Assembly (NCBI GenBank): GCA_965203755.1 | Contig: OZ241910.1 | Coordinates: 2,790,001-2,854,000, forward strand | DNA length: 64,000 nt | Origin: UBA6055 sp965203755 | GTDB taxonomy: Bacteria; Chloroflexota; Anaerolineae; Aggregatilineales; Phototrophicaceae | Direction of reading: 5' to 3' | Shown here: in pieces, positions 26,930 to 35,946 of the stretch | How positions within the stretch are numbered: position 1 is the stretch's first letter | Layout: every line of letters starts with the position of its first letter | Position numbers and translations under genes: made by a program | The notes under the pieces: generated by a model | What the model was told of the DNA's origin: nothing | Database searches by the model: none | Seen by the model: only the letters and a program-made list of their open reading frames with translations

Positions 26930-28033
26930 TTACCCCAGAACGGCGTCGTAGCTGTTTTGGATGATGCTGGCGGTTGTTTTCCATGAGAATCGCTTTGCCC
27001 GCTGAAGGCCGGCTTGAGATTGCAGCCGGCGCCAGCCCTCATCCACCAGCGCTTGTTTCAAGGCCTGGGAGATGGCGGGAGTGTCGCGCGGGTCAATCAG
27101 CAGGCCGACATCCCCCACAATTTCGGGCAGGGAGGCTGCATTGCTGACAATCGGCACGGCGCCGCAAGCCATCGCTTCCAGCGCCGGCAAGCCAAAGCCT
27201 TCATAAAACGAAGGCATGATCAAGGTCAGGGCATGATTGTAAAGTGCCGGCAGCTGGCTGTCGGCAACCTGGCGCCGGAAAATGACATGCCTGTTGATTC
27301 CAACATCGGCGAAGTCAGCCATCAAGGATTCAGTGTGCCAGCCGACGCGCCCGACGATAACGAGTTTAGGCGCTGTCGGCAGGTCAAGCAATAAGTCCCG
27401 ATAAGCCTTTGCCAGCCCGACCAGGTTCTTGCGCGGCTCGATTGTGCCCAGGAACAGGATATATTCATTGGGCAGGCCCAGTGATTGGATGATGGGTTTG
27501 GTGACTTCAGGCGGCAGCGGCCGAAAGTGTTCATCCACGCCGAGCATGTGAACCGTGATTTTTTCTGGCGGCACATCCAAAATATCAATCAAATCCCGTT
27601 TGGTCGCTTCGCTGTCGGATAAAATATGGTCGGCGCGTTTCACCGAGGCTTTGATCTGTGCATTGTAATATCGGCGGCTGGCGGCGGTGATGTATTCTGG
27701 ATAGTGAATAAAACTTAGGTCATGGACGGTAATGATATGCCGTTTGGCGCCGCGCAAGGGCGCGATGAAATCTGGGCTGTGCAGGAGATCAAGCTGATGT
27801 CGGAGCAGTTCAAGCGACAGGGCGGCGCGTTCCAAGAGATGGTGCGGCGGTGTCCAAAGTTTGGCTGAACGGAAGCGCTTCGCCAGCGCGGTTTTTGATT
27901 TTCGACTCTGAAACACGGTGAAATCATGTTTGGCGCCGAATGGTTCCAAATCAGCTATGATGCGCTTTATATATGTGGAAATGCCACCGATGCGATAGTG
28001 CGCGAGCCGTGCGTCAATGCCTATGCGTGCCAT
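26930..28033 (-). CDS. Glycosyltransferase family 4 (mannosyltransferase-like)
   Basis: This 367-residue GT-B enzyme begins IGIDARLAHYRIGGISTYI, has TVHDLSFIHYPEYIT and DHILSDSEATKRDLID in the N-terminal domain, FLGTIEPRKNLVGL at the domain junction, and MPSFYEGFGLPALEAMACGA with the E-F-G-L-P-x-x-E donor motif. It most resembles mannosyl- or glucosyltransferases of surface polysaccharide clusters. It is the first gene of the three-gene minus-strand operon and is divergent from the sugar kinase gene with 63 bases between the two starts. Confidence 0.88.
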   Translation of the reverse strand: MARIGIDARLAHYRIGGISTYIKRIIADLEPFGAKHDFTVFQSRKSKTALAKRFRSAKLWTPPHHLLERAALSLELLRHQLDLLHSPDFIAPLRGAKRHIITVHDLSFIHYPEYITAASRRYYNAQIKASVKRADHILSDSEATKRDLIDILDVPPEKITVHMLGVDEHFRPLPPEVTKPIIQSLGLPNEYILFLGTIEPRKNLVGLAKAYRDLLLDLPTAPKLVIVGRVGWHTESLMADFADVGINRHVIFRRQVADSQLPALYNHALTLIMPSFYEGFGLPALEAMACGAVPIVSNAASLPEIVGDVGLLIDPRDTPAISQALKQALVDEGWRRLQSQAGLQRAKRFSWKTTASIIQNSYDAVLG

Positions 28034-28096
28034 ATTATTAGTATAGCGGTATCATGGTGGATATGCTATGGAAAACTCGCTTTGGAACAGAGGGCG

Positions 28097-29074
28097 ATGA
28101 TGGCGAAATACGATGTCGTGACCTTTGGCGAGACGATGATGCGCTTGACGCCGCCGGGATTCTTGCGTATCGAACAAACCGGCGCATTTGACATTTGGGT
28201 TGGCGGCGCTGAATCCAATACCGCCGTCGGGCTGGCGCGGCTGGGCTTGAAGGCCGCCTGGCTGTCGCGCTTGCCGGCTTCGCCGCTCGGTCGCTATATT
28301 CGCAATCGAATCCAGCAATATGGCGTCGATGTGAGTCATATCGTCTGGGCATCATCCGATGAGCGGCTTGGTATTTATTTTCACGAAAAGGCGCCGCCGC
28401 CGCGCGCCAGCCAGATCATCTATGACCGCAAAGATTCGGCAATGAGTCGAATGCAACCGCAAGACCTGCCCGCCGATTTGTTTGAAGCTGATGTCGCCAA
28501 ACTGCTTCATGTCACCGGCATTACCCTGGCCATCAGTCAGCCGGCCAGGGCAACGGCGCATGAAGCCGGTCGACGGGCGAAAGCGGCTGGCTGGCTGATG
28601 AGCTTTGACACCAATTACCGCAGCGCGCTTTGGGGCGGCGCCGAAGCGGCCAAGGCATGTGATGATGTGATGTCGATGGCGGATGTGATCTTCTGTCCGA
28701 TGAGCGACTTCCGGGTGATGTACGGTGATGAAAGGCCGGAGCAGGCGGTTGCATTGCTTGCCGAAAAATACCCGAACGCCCTGATTGTGATGACCTTGGG
28801 CAAAGACGGGGCCTTGGCGCGCGCGCCCGGCGGCGAACACCGGCGGCAGCCGGCGATTCTGGCGGGCGAGGTGGGGCGGATTGGCGGCGGCGACGCCTTT
28901 GCCGCCGGCTTCCTTTATGCCCGGCTGAAGCATAACGATATCGCGCTGGCGCTCAAATGGGGGGCGGCGATGTCAGCGCATAAATACACCATTCCCGGCG
29001 ATCTGCCGCTGGTGGACTGTGATGAGGCGGCGGCGCTGGTGGAAGGCGCTCAAGGCGGCGGGCTGATACGTTAA
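28097..29074 (+). CDS. PfkB-family sugar kinase (2-keto-3-deoxygluconate kinase-like)
   Basis: The 325-residue ribokinase-fold protein phosphorylates a sugar or sugar acid with ATP. VTFGETMMRLTPPG at the start and GGAESNTAVGLARLG (signature 1) near residue 40 are typical of KdgK. DTNYRSALW carries the KdgK-type D-x-N-x-R. IGGGDAFAAGF near 275 is PfkB signature 2 with the catalytic Asp, here with Gly-Gly-Gly-Asp rather than Gly-Ala-Gly-Asp. The ATG at 28097 is followed at once by another at 28100, with AGAGGG upstream. The substrate is a best guess from motif similarity. Confidence 0.82.
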   Translation: MMAKYDVVTFGETMMRLTPPGFLRIEQTGAFDIWVGGAESNTAVGLARLGLKAAWLSRLPASPLGRYIRNRIQQYGVDVSHIVWASSDERLGIYFHEKAPPPRASQIIYDRKDSAMSRMQPQDLPADLFEADVAKLLHVTGITLAISQPARATAHEAGRRAKAAGWLMSFDTNYRSALWGGAEAAKACDDVMSMADVIFCPMSDFRVMYGDERPEQAVALLAEKYPNALIVMTLGKDGALARAPGGEHRRQPAILAGEVGRIGGGDAFAAGFLYARLKHNDIALALKWGAAMSAHKYTIPGDLPLVDCDEAAALVEGAQGGGLIR

Positions 29075-29168
29075 TGACCGTGTCATCCGCGGCTCCATCA
29101 GCTGGAAAACGCTGCCGCCATCCAATATAATTTTGTGATGATTGACATCATCGGAAGTCCCAGGTGAC

Positions 29169-30971
29169 ATGAAACCACCTAAAGAAGACCATCGCCATCC
29201 TTTTATTCGCCTGCTGAACTATGCTTCGGCTTACAAGCGCCGGATTGCGATTGCCACCTGCTATTCCGTGCTTGGAAAAATTTTCGATATTGCGCCGCCG
29301 GCGCTGATTGGCGTCGCCGTCGATATTGTAGTCGAGCAGCAGAACTCCCTGCTTGGGCGATTGGGGGTGGTCAATCCGGGCGCGCAACTCCTCATTTTGG
29401 GCATCGTGACCCTGATTGTTTGGATATTGGAATCGGTGTTTGAATATGCCCAGCGGGTCTACTGGCGCAATCTGGCGCAGTCAATGCAGCACGACCTGCG
29501 GGTGGATGCCTATGATCATGTTCAGCATCTTGAACTGGCTTATTTTGAAGATCAAAGCACTGGCGGGCTGATGTCGATCTTGAATGACGACATCAATCAG
29601 CTGGAGCGTTTTCTTGATGTTGGCGCCAATGATCTTGTGCAGGTATCGACCACAGTGATTGTGATTGGGGGGATTTTCTTCCTGATTGCGCCCAGTGTAG
29701 CCTGGATGGCGGCGATCCCCATCCCGATTGTGATTTGGGGCTCAATGAAATTTCAAAGGCTGCTTGCGCCCCGTTACCGCGATGTCCGCGAGCAGGTCAG
29801 CATGATTAATCATCAGCTTGCCAACAGCTTGAGCGGGATTGCGACCATCAAAAGTTTTACTGCCGAAGACTATGAAGTGGAGCGTCTTCGCGCCGAAAGC
29901 AGCGAGTACCTGGAGCGCAATCGGCGCGCCATTCGTTTGAGTTCGGCTTTTTCGCCTTTGATTCGGATGGTGATTGTCTGCGGTTTTATCGCGATCACCG
30001 TCGCCGGCGGTCAGTTGGTCTTCGACGGCGCGCTGGCGGTTGGCGCGTACAGCGTGCTGGTGTTTATGACCCAAAGGCTGCTTTGGCCGCTCACGCGGCT
30101 TGGCGAAACTTTTGACCTGTATCAGCGGGCGATGGCCTCGACCATTCGCATCCTTGATTTGATCAGTATTGAACGCCAAACCAACGATGGCGAAGTCGGC
30201 ATGCCAGTTGCGGATGTCCAGGGAAGGATGCGGCTGGAAGCTGTGCAGTTCGCCTACAGCGACGGTCGAGAAGTCATCAAGGGACTTTCGCTCGATATTC
30301 CGGCTGGGGATACAGTCGCTATTGTCGGCGCCACCGGGGCCGGCAAAAGCACAGTCGTCAAGCTGCTGCTGCGTTATTATGATGTGACATCTGGCTGGGT
30401 TAGGCTTGACAGTTATGATTTGCGCGACCTGAAGCTGGAAGATATTCGCAGCGCGATAGGGCTGGTCAGCCAGGATGTCTTTCTCTTTCATGGCACCGTG
30501 CGCGAAAATATCGCCTATGGCGCTTTTGGCGCCGCCGATGATCTGGTGGTCGAGGCGGCGAAAATCGCCGAAGCGCATGACTTTATCATGGAACTGCCGC
30601 AGGGCTACGATACGATTGTTGGCGAGCGCGGGCAGAAGCTGTCCGGCGGCCAACGGCAAAGGCTGTCGATTGCGCGGGCGGTATTGAAAGACCCGCCGAT
30701 TCTGATTCTCGATGAGGCCACCTCGTCGGTCGATAACGAAACCGAAGCCGCCATTCAACGTTCGCTGGAGCGCATCGTGGTGGGACGCACCACCATCGTG
30801 ATTGCTCATCGCCTGTCCACCGTTCGCAATGCTGATATGATTTATGTTCTGCAAAACGGAGCGCTGAAAGAGAAGGGCGCCCACGAAGCCCTGGTGCATT
30901 TGGATGGATTGTATGCCGCCCTTTGGCGAGTTCAAACGGGAGAACGGATTCTGCTGCAAGCGGGCGATTAG
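29169..30971 (+). CDS. ABC transporter, fused permease and ATPase (exporter type)
   Basis: The 600-residue protein has an N-terminal type I exporter membrane domain with six hydrophobic segments (about residues 20-310) and a C-terminal nucleotide-binding domain (about 335-580). Walker A is GATGAGKST, the Q-loop is in SQDVFLFHGT, the signature LSGGQRQR is followed by Walker B ILILDEATSSVD, and the H-loop is in IVIAHRLSTVR. All motifs are complete. Half-transporters of this kind act as dimers and export lipids, drugs or peptides. A single gene suggests a homodimer, or a partner elsewhere. An ATG at 29169 follows CAGGTG. The substrate is unknown. Confidence 0.9.
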   Translation: MKPPKEDHRHPFIRLLNYASAYKRRIAIATCYSVLGKIFDIAPPALIGVAVDIVVEQQNSLLGRLGVVNPGAQLLILGIVTLIVWILESVFEYAQRVYWRNLAQSMQHDLRVDAYDHVQHLELAYFEDQSTGGLMSILNDDINQLERFLDVGANDLVQVSTTVIVIGGIFFLIAPSVAWMAAIPIPIVIWGSMKFQRLLAPRYRDVREQVSMINHQLANSLSGIATIKSFTAEDYEVERLRAESSEYLERNRRAIRLSSAFSPLIRMVIVCGFIAITVAGGQLVFDGALAVGAYSVLVFMTQRLLWPLTRLGETFDLYQRAMASTIRILDLISIERQTNDGEVGMPVADVQGRMRLEAVQFAYSDGREVIKGLSLDIPAGDTVAIVGATGAGKSTVVKLLLRYYDVTSGWVRLDSYDLRDLKLEDIRSAIGLVSQDVFLFHGTVRENIAYGAFGAADDLVVEAAKIAEAHDFIMELPQGYDTIVGERGQKLSGGQRQRLSIARAVLKDPPILILDEATSSVDNETEAAIQRSLERIVVGRTTIVIAHRLSTVRNADMIYVLQNGALKEKGAHEALVHLDGLYAALWRVQTGERILLQAGD

Positions 30972-31139
30972 CGCGCTTGGGCAAGTATTCGGTCGATGAC
31001 TTCATATTCCGCCTCTGGAACATGATATGTGACATTCCCGACGGTATCAGGTACAATAGCTTCATCAGCGCAGATCGCCACTATGAAAGCAATAGTCGCG
31101 CAAAGTCGAAAAATTTGCCATTAGATACAATAGTCTGAT

Positions 31140-31895
31140 ATGGGGTGGGAAAATTTGCAGCAGCGAATGATAGCGATGTGGTCGGGACCGCGCAATATCT
31201 CAACTGCCATGATGCGCGCCTGGGGGAATCGCCGCGATACGGCTGTCATTGACGAACCCTTTTATGCCCATTATTTGCAGCAGACCGGCTGCGATCATCC
31301 TGGCGCCCAAGAAGTCATCGCAGCTTATGAAACCGATTGGCAGGCAGTTGTCGAGCGGCTGCTGGCTGGCGGCTCTGGCGGCAAGCCGATTGTCTATCAA
31401 AAGCACATGACGCACCACATGCTGGAGCATATTGACCGGTCATGGATACAGCAGGCGTCGAATTGTTTCCTGATACGCGACCCGCGCCGTATGATCCTGT
31501 CGTATGCCAAGGTTGTTCCTAATCCAACACTGGAGCAAATGGGGCTGGCGCAGCAAGTCGAGATTTTTGAGTATGTACGCGCGGTGACCGGAAAAATCCC
31601 GCCGGTGATCGAGTCGCGCGATGTGCTGCTTAATCCAGCAAAGACCCTGCGTCGGTTATGTGATAGGCTTGATCTTCCCTTTGATAAAGCCATGCTCCAT
31701 TGGCCGGCAGGCCGACGGACAACCGATGGCATCTGGGGGAAACACTGGTATGCGAATGTCGAAAAATCGACCGGATTTATGCGCTACCATAAAGATGATA
31801 CACAGCTGCCGCAACGCTTGCAGCCTTTGCTGGCTGAATGCCAAATCTATTATGATCAACTGGCGCAGCACGGCGACACCAGGAACACGGTATGA
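31140..31895 (+). CDS. Sulfotransferase-like protein coupled to a class IV aminotransferase
   Basis: The 251-residue protein has a P-loop-like sulfate-donor motif near residues 15-22 (SGPRNIST) and a second motif LIRDPRRMILS near residues 116-126 where sulfotransferases bind the 3'-phosphate of PAPS. The pattern fits the branch in plants and bacteria that is attached to branched-chain-aminotransferase-like domains, as recalled from family annotation. Its TGA overlaps the next gene ATG (ATGA), so the two proteins are likely translated together and act together. Sulfate transfer is not proven; no substrate is known to me. TACAAT at 31125-31130 may be a -10 box but has no clear -35. Confidence 0.65.
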   Translation: MGWENLQQRMIAMWSGPRNISTAMMRAWGNRRDTAVIDEPFYAHYLQQTGCDHPGAQEVIAAYETDWQAVVERLLAGGSGGKPIVYQKHMTHHMLEHIDRSWIQQASNCFLIRDPRRMILSYAKVVPNPTLEQMGLAQQVEIFEYVRAVTGKIPPVIESRDVLLNPAKTLRRLCDRLDLPFDKAMLHWPAGRRTTDGIWGKHWYANVEKSTGFMRYHKDDTQLPQRLQPLLAECQIYYDQLAQHGDTRNTV

Positions 31896-32806
31896 AGCAA
31901 GAATTTAATCCCAAGAACAAAGATATTCAGATTAACATCAACGGGACCTTGTATCATCGAGATGTCGCCGGGATAAGCCCCTTCGATTCGGCTGTTCAGG
32001 GGGGCGATGCGGTTTGGGAGGGGCTGCGTTTGTATCAAGGGCGGATTTTTAAGCTGATCCCCCACCTTGACCGCCTGCGTCATTCGGCTAAGGCGATGGC
32101 TTTTGCCCAGATTCCGTCGCATGCCGAGATCATTGCCGAAATCTGCAAAACCCTTGAGGCGAATCAGATGTTTGACGGGGTTCATATTCGGCTGACCTTG
32201 ACGCGCGGTGTAAAATACACTAGCGGAATGGATACCAGGCTCAATGCCCAAGGCCCGACCTTAATCGTGCTGGCGGAACACAAGGCGCCGGTGTATGACA
32301 AGGGCGGTATACGGCTGATTACAGCCGGCATCAGGCGGATACCGCCGGACTGCGTCGATCAAAACATCCACTCATGCAACTTGATCAACTCGATCCTTGC
32401 CAAGATTCAAGCCAATGCCGCCGCCGCCGATGACGCATTGATGCTGGATTGTCAGGGCTATGTCGCCGAGACCAATGCGACCCATGTTTTTATTGTTCAT
32501 CAGGGCGTGGTGATGACTCCACAGACGACGTCCTGCCCGGAAGGCATCACCCGCGCCACTGTGCTCGAAATATGCGAAAACCGCGCCATACCGCATCGGG
32601 TCAAGAATCTGTCGCTGACCGAAGTCTATCGGGCTGATGAAATGTTTTGCACCGGCACGATGGGCGAACTGGCGCCGGTCATCGACCTGGACGGCCGGCG
32701 AATCGGGAATGGCGCAGTCGGCGAGATGACCCGCCGATTGAGTGAGTTATTCCGCGAACGCACCAGGAATGAAGGGTATCCGGTGGTTGAAACATGGTCG
32801 CGCTAG
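31892..32806 (+). CDS. Class IV aminotransferase homologue lacking the PLP lysine
   Basis: The 304-residue protein has the fold-type IV layout: GDAVWEGLRLYQGRIFKL near 38-55, then RLTLTRG, then AETNATHVFIV (about 192-202) and TRATVLEI and CTGTMGELAPV (about 253-263). These match the PLP-phosphate and carboxylate loops. The place of the Schiff-base Lys is filled by His-160 (NIHSCNLINSILAK, where D-amino-acid transaminase has DIKSLNLL). The codon is CAC at 32369-32371. Without that Lys normal transamination is unlikely. It may bind PLP or a related ligand without catalysis, or do other chemistry with the sulfotransferase encoded just upstream. Confidence 0.75.
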   Translation: MKQEFNPKNKDIQININGTLYHRDVAGISPFDSAVQGGDAVWEGLRLYQGRIFKLIPHLDRLRHSAKAMAFAQIPSHAEIIAEICKTLEANQMFDGVHIRLTLTRGVKYTSGMDTRLNAQGPTLIVLAEHKAPVYDKGGIRLITAGIRRIPPDCVDQNIHSCNLINSILAKIQANAAAADDALMLDCQGYVAETNATHVFIVHQGVVMTPQTTSCPEGITRATVLEICENRAIPHRVKNLSLTEVYRADEMFCTGTMGELAPVIDLDGRRIGNGAVGEMTRRLSELFRERTRNEGYPVVETWSR

Positions 32807-32847
32807 CTTTCATCGCATCCATTAGATAAATGAGGAGCAGTGTCAAG

Positions 32848-35115
32848 ATGTCAGATTTTTCGTTTGTTGGTAAACCGACGCCTCTCATTGATGGCGGGGC
32901 CAAGGTGACCGGTCATTTGAAGTATACAGCCGATCTGAAGCTGCCCGGCATGCTGCACGCGCGTTTTGTTATGAGCGCCTATGCCCACGCGAAAATCAAG
33001 GGCATCGACAAAGATGCGGCTTTGGCGGTTCCGGGTGTTGCTGCGGTCGTTACCGCCGCGGATCTGCCGCCACTGACGCCCTCGTCGCGGGCTCGGTTGA
33101 TGTTAGCCCGCGAGCGAGTGATTTTTGTCGGGCATCCCATTGCGGTGGTATTGGCTGAAGATGAAGCTGCCGCTGCCGATGGCGCGGAATTGGTTGAGGT
33201 GGATTATGAACCGCTGGATGCGGTCACGACGATGGACGCGGCGATGGCGGCTGACGCCCCGCTGGTGTGGCCGACGGGCATTCCGACTGGCGCTGGGGAC
33301 GAGGCGGCGCACGGCGCTGACTCTGGCGGCGACGGCGAAGCGGACGAAGAAGGGGTTTCTAATATCGCCGGCAGAACCAAGATGTCGCGCGGCGATGTTG
33401 AACGCGGCTTTGCCGAAGCTGATGTGGTTCTTGAGCGCACCTTTGAAACGCCTATGGTGCACCAGAGTTCTATCGAAACGCAAAGCTGGGTGGCGCAGCC
33501 TAATCCGATGACCGATGGCGTCACGATGTGGGGCAGCATACAGTCGCCCTTTGGCGTGCGTCTGGAAGTTGCCGATGTCTTAGGCGTCCCTGAATCCGAT
33601 GTCAATGTTTATGGGATGCCAGTCGGTGGGGCATTCGGGGCGAAATTTGGATTATACGAGCCGTTGGTAGCTTTGATTGCTGTAACGGTGGGACGCCCGA
33701 TCAGCCTTGTTCTGACGCGCGGCGAGGAACTGCTGACAACCAATCCGGCGCCGGCTCTGCGTTTTACTGGCAGGCTGGGCTTCAAGCGCGATGGCGCTTT
33801 GCTGGCGATGCAAGCCCATGTTACTGCCGACACCGGCATTTATCCAAGCGGACTCGGTGGTTTTGCCGCCTTCCAATTCGCGAATTTCTATCCGGTGCCG
33901 AATCTGCTGCTGGAGTCTGTGAATGTGATAACGTTCAAGCAGTCGGTTGGCGCTTATCGCGCGCCGACCTCGCCAACGGCCTTTATGGCGGTTGAAACCC
34001 TGTTTGATGAAGCTGCCGAGCGGCTTGGCATGGATCCGATTGAATTGCGCCTCAAGAATGCAGCCAAACCCGGCGACTTGATGCCCGATAATGATGAATT
34101 CCCGCCGATAGGGATGATTGAAACCCTGGAAGCCGTGCGCGAGCATCCGCTATGGCAAAACCGCGGCGAGTCGCGGAAGAATGGCCGCGGCGTTGGCGTC
34201 GCCATTGGCGGCTGGATGGGCGGGCTTGAGCCCGGCGCGGCCGTTTGCAAGCTCAATCGCGACGGCGTCTTGCAACTGCAGCTGGGTTCGGCTGATCTTT
34301 CCGGCACACCGACCTCGTTCTCCCTGCTGGCTGCGGAAGCCTATGGCGTCGATCCCGAACAGGTTCGCTTTGTCTACAGTGATACCGACAGTTCTCCGTA
34401 TGCCGGCGGTGTGGGCGGCAGCAAGACCCTCTATACCTTGGGCAATGCGGTCATTCGCGCGGCGCGGGAGGCGCGGCGGCAGACGTTTGCCATTGCCGCC
34501 GAAGAATTTGAGGTTTCGGCTGAAGACCTTGAAATTGTCGCCGGCCGGGTACAGGTCAAAGGCTTCCCCGACCGCGCCATGGCGCTTGGTGAAATCGCTG
34601 GCAAGTCGATGACCTTTGACGGCAAATACGAACCGGTGCATGGCAGCGGCCGGCAAGCCGTGACCGACCGCGCGCCATCCTTTTCGGCTCAAATCGCCGA
34701 GGTTGAAGTAGACGAGGAGACGGGTGAGGTCAAGGTGATTAATCTGGCTGTGGTGCAGGAAGTCGGGCGCGCCATTAACCCCCTGGCGGTTGAAGGGCAG
34801 ATGCAGGGCGGAGCCACCCAAGGCATCGGCTGGGCGCTTTATGAAGAAATGCGCTATGACGACGACGGACAGCTGCTTTCGGGTTCGTGGATGGATTATG
34901 CCATGCCGGATGCCATGCAGGCCGCGCCAATCCAAACCCAAATACTGGAGGTGCCCTCCGTCAGCGGGCCCTTTGGCGCCCGCGGCGTCGGCGAACCGCC
35001 GGTGATTCCAACGGTCGGCGCGATTGCGAATGCGGTTGCCCATGCCACCGGCGTCCGCTTAACGCAAACACCAATGACGGCTCCGCGCGTGCTGGCAGCG
35101 CTCAAACAACGTTAG
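32848..35115 (+). CDS. Xanthine dehydrogenase/CoxL family molybdenum-binding subunit
   Basis: The 755-residue protein is the large, molybdopterin-binding subunit of a molybdenum hydroxylase. The N-terminal domain has KVTGHLKYTADLKLPGMLHA, and the first cofactor loop is YGMPVGGAFGAKFG. GAYRAPTSPTAFM replaces the usual GAYRGxGRPE-like loop. AGGVGGSKTLY and GPFGARGVGEPPVIP follow, the latter with the catalytic Glu. The AYRCSFR motif of CO dehydrogenase is absent, so CO oxidation is unlikely. A 15-20-residue acidic insert lies near residues 155-175. No FAD or 2Fe-2S subunit gene is adjacent, which is unusual. GAGGAG lies 10 bases before the ATG at 32848. Confidence 0.85.
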   Translation: MSDFSFVGKPTPLIDGGAKVTGHLKYTADLKLPGMLHARFVMSAYAHAKIKGIDKDAALAVPGVAAVVTAADLPPLTPSSRARLMLARERVIFVGHPIAVVLAEDEAAAADGAELVEVDYEPLDAVTTMDAAMAADAPLVWPTGIPTGAGDEAAHGADSGGDGEADEEGVSNIAGRTKMSRGDVERGFAEADVVLERTFETPMVHQSSIETQSWVAQPNPMTDGVTMWGSIQSPFGVRLEVADVLGVPESDVNVYGMPVGGAFGAKFGLYEPLVALIAVTVGRPISLVLTRGEELLTTNPAPALRFTGRLGFKRDGALLAMQAHVTADTGIYPSGLGGFAAFQFANFYPVPNLLLESVNVITFKQSVGAYRAPTSPTAFMAVETLFDEAAERLGMDPIELRLKNAAKPGDLMPDNDEFPPIGMIETLEAVREHPLWQNRGESRKNGRGVGVAIGGWMGGLEPGAAVCKLNRDGVLQLQLGSADLSGTPTSFSLLAAEAYGVDPEQVRFVYSDTDSSPYAGGVGGSKTLYTLGNAVIRAAREARRQTFAIAAEEFEVSAEDLEIVAGRVQVKGFPDRAMALGEIAGKSMTFDGKYEPVHGSGRQAVTDRAPSFSAQIAEVEVDEETGEVKVINLAVVQEVGRAINPLAVEGQMQGGATQGIGWALYEEMRYDDDGQLLSGSWMDYAMPDAMQAAPIQTQILEVPSVSGPFGARGVGEPPVIPTVGAIANAVAHATGVRLTQTPMTAPRVLAALKQR

Positions 35116-35172
35116 GCAGGCGTTCTGGACTGTGATGACGGGCCCGCGATTGCGCGGGCTTGTCCATCTTGC

Positions 35173-35946
35173 TTATCTGCCGCCGTCAATGGATAGCGTC
35201 TGTCCCGTTATCCAGCCGGCATATTCAGAAGCGAAGAAAAGCACACCGTGGGCGATGTCTTCCGGCGAACCGAGTCGTTTAAGAGCGAGGTTGTTGACCA
35301 GCGCTTTTTGCCCCTGCTCACCATAGGATTCAAATTGTCGGATGGAGTTCGGATTGGAGAGAACGAATCCGGGGGCGATATTGTTGACAGTGATGTTCCA
35401 TTCGCCCAGTTCGTGCGCCAGTTGACGCGTTAATCCAATTTGGGCGGCCTTTGCCGAAGCGTAAGCCTGAATCCCGGTGAGACTGACACCCAAACCGGCG
35501 CCGCTCGATATATTCACAATCCGTCCGCCGCCATTTGATTTCATACCGGGCGCGACGGCTTGTGCAAAGTAAAACGCCGCGCGGGTATTGACCTCAAATA
35601 TGCTGTCCCAATCTTCTTCAGTAATGGCTTCAAGCGGCCTGCCAACTTGACCCAGCACGCCGCCGGCGTTGTTGACGAGGATGTCAGCTTTGCCATCCAT
35701 ATCGAGAATGCGGTCAACAAATGCGAATATCTGGCGGCGACTGCGGACATTGACGACCGCGACTTGGCATTTTCCGCCGGCTTTGACGCATTGCCGCCGC
35801 GTGTCCTCCAGTTCATCCCCTAGCACATCGCAAGCCCAGACCGAAGCGCCGCGCGCCGCGAATGCCAGGGCAATCGCGCGGCCAAAACCATGCGCCGCGC
35901 CGGTTACAATGACCGCCTTGCCGGTAAAGTCAATGTTCATACCCAT
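35173..35946 (-). CDS. Short-chain dehydrogenase/reductase
   Basis: The 257-residue classical SDR has the cofactor loop TGAAHGFG at residues 15-22, NNAGG near 92-96, catalytic Ser in ISSGAG (about 147) and the Y162-x-x-x-K166 pair in YASAK. The acidic residue after beta-strand 2 (CDVLGDE) points to NAD rather than NADP. The end SIDGGR is the usual C-terminus. It runs convergently with the molybdenum hydroxylase gene and its start overlaps the end of the ketopantoate-reductase-like gene by 10 bases. The substrate is unknown. Confidence 0.88.
   Translation of the reverse strand: MGMNIDFTGKAVIVTGAAHGFGRAIALAFAARGASVWACDVLGDELEDTRRQCVKAGGKCQVAVVNVRSRRQIFAFVDRILDMDGKADILVNNAGGVLGQVGRPLEAITEEDWDSIFEVNTRAAFYFAQAVAPGMKSNGGGRIVNISSGAGLGVSLTGIQAYASAKAAQIGLTRQLAHELGEWNITVNNIAPGFVLSNPNSIRQFESYGEQGQKALVNNLALKRLGSPEDIAHGVLFFASEYAGWITGQTLSIDGGR

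Noticed and set aside
29742..30959. 405-codon minus-strand frame over the ABC exporter
   Set aside because: It is antisense to a complete ATP-binding domain with all motifs; composition rich in Arg, His and Gln marks it as a shadow.
31892..32806. Ordinary branched-chain amino acid aminotransferase
   Set aside because: The fold fits, but the essential PLP lysine is His-160, so naming it ilvE would mislead.
32848..35115. Carbon monoxide dehydrogenase large subunit (CoxL)
   Set aside because: The AYRCSFR active-site motif of true CO dehydrogenases is absent; the loop reads GAYRAP.
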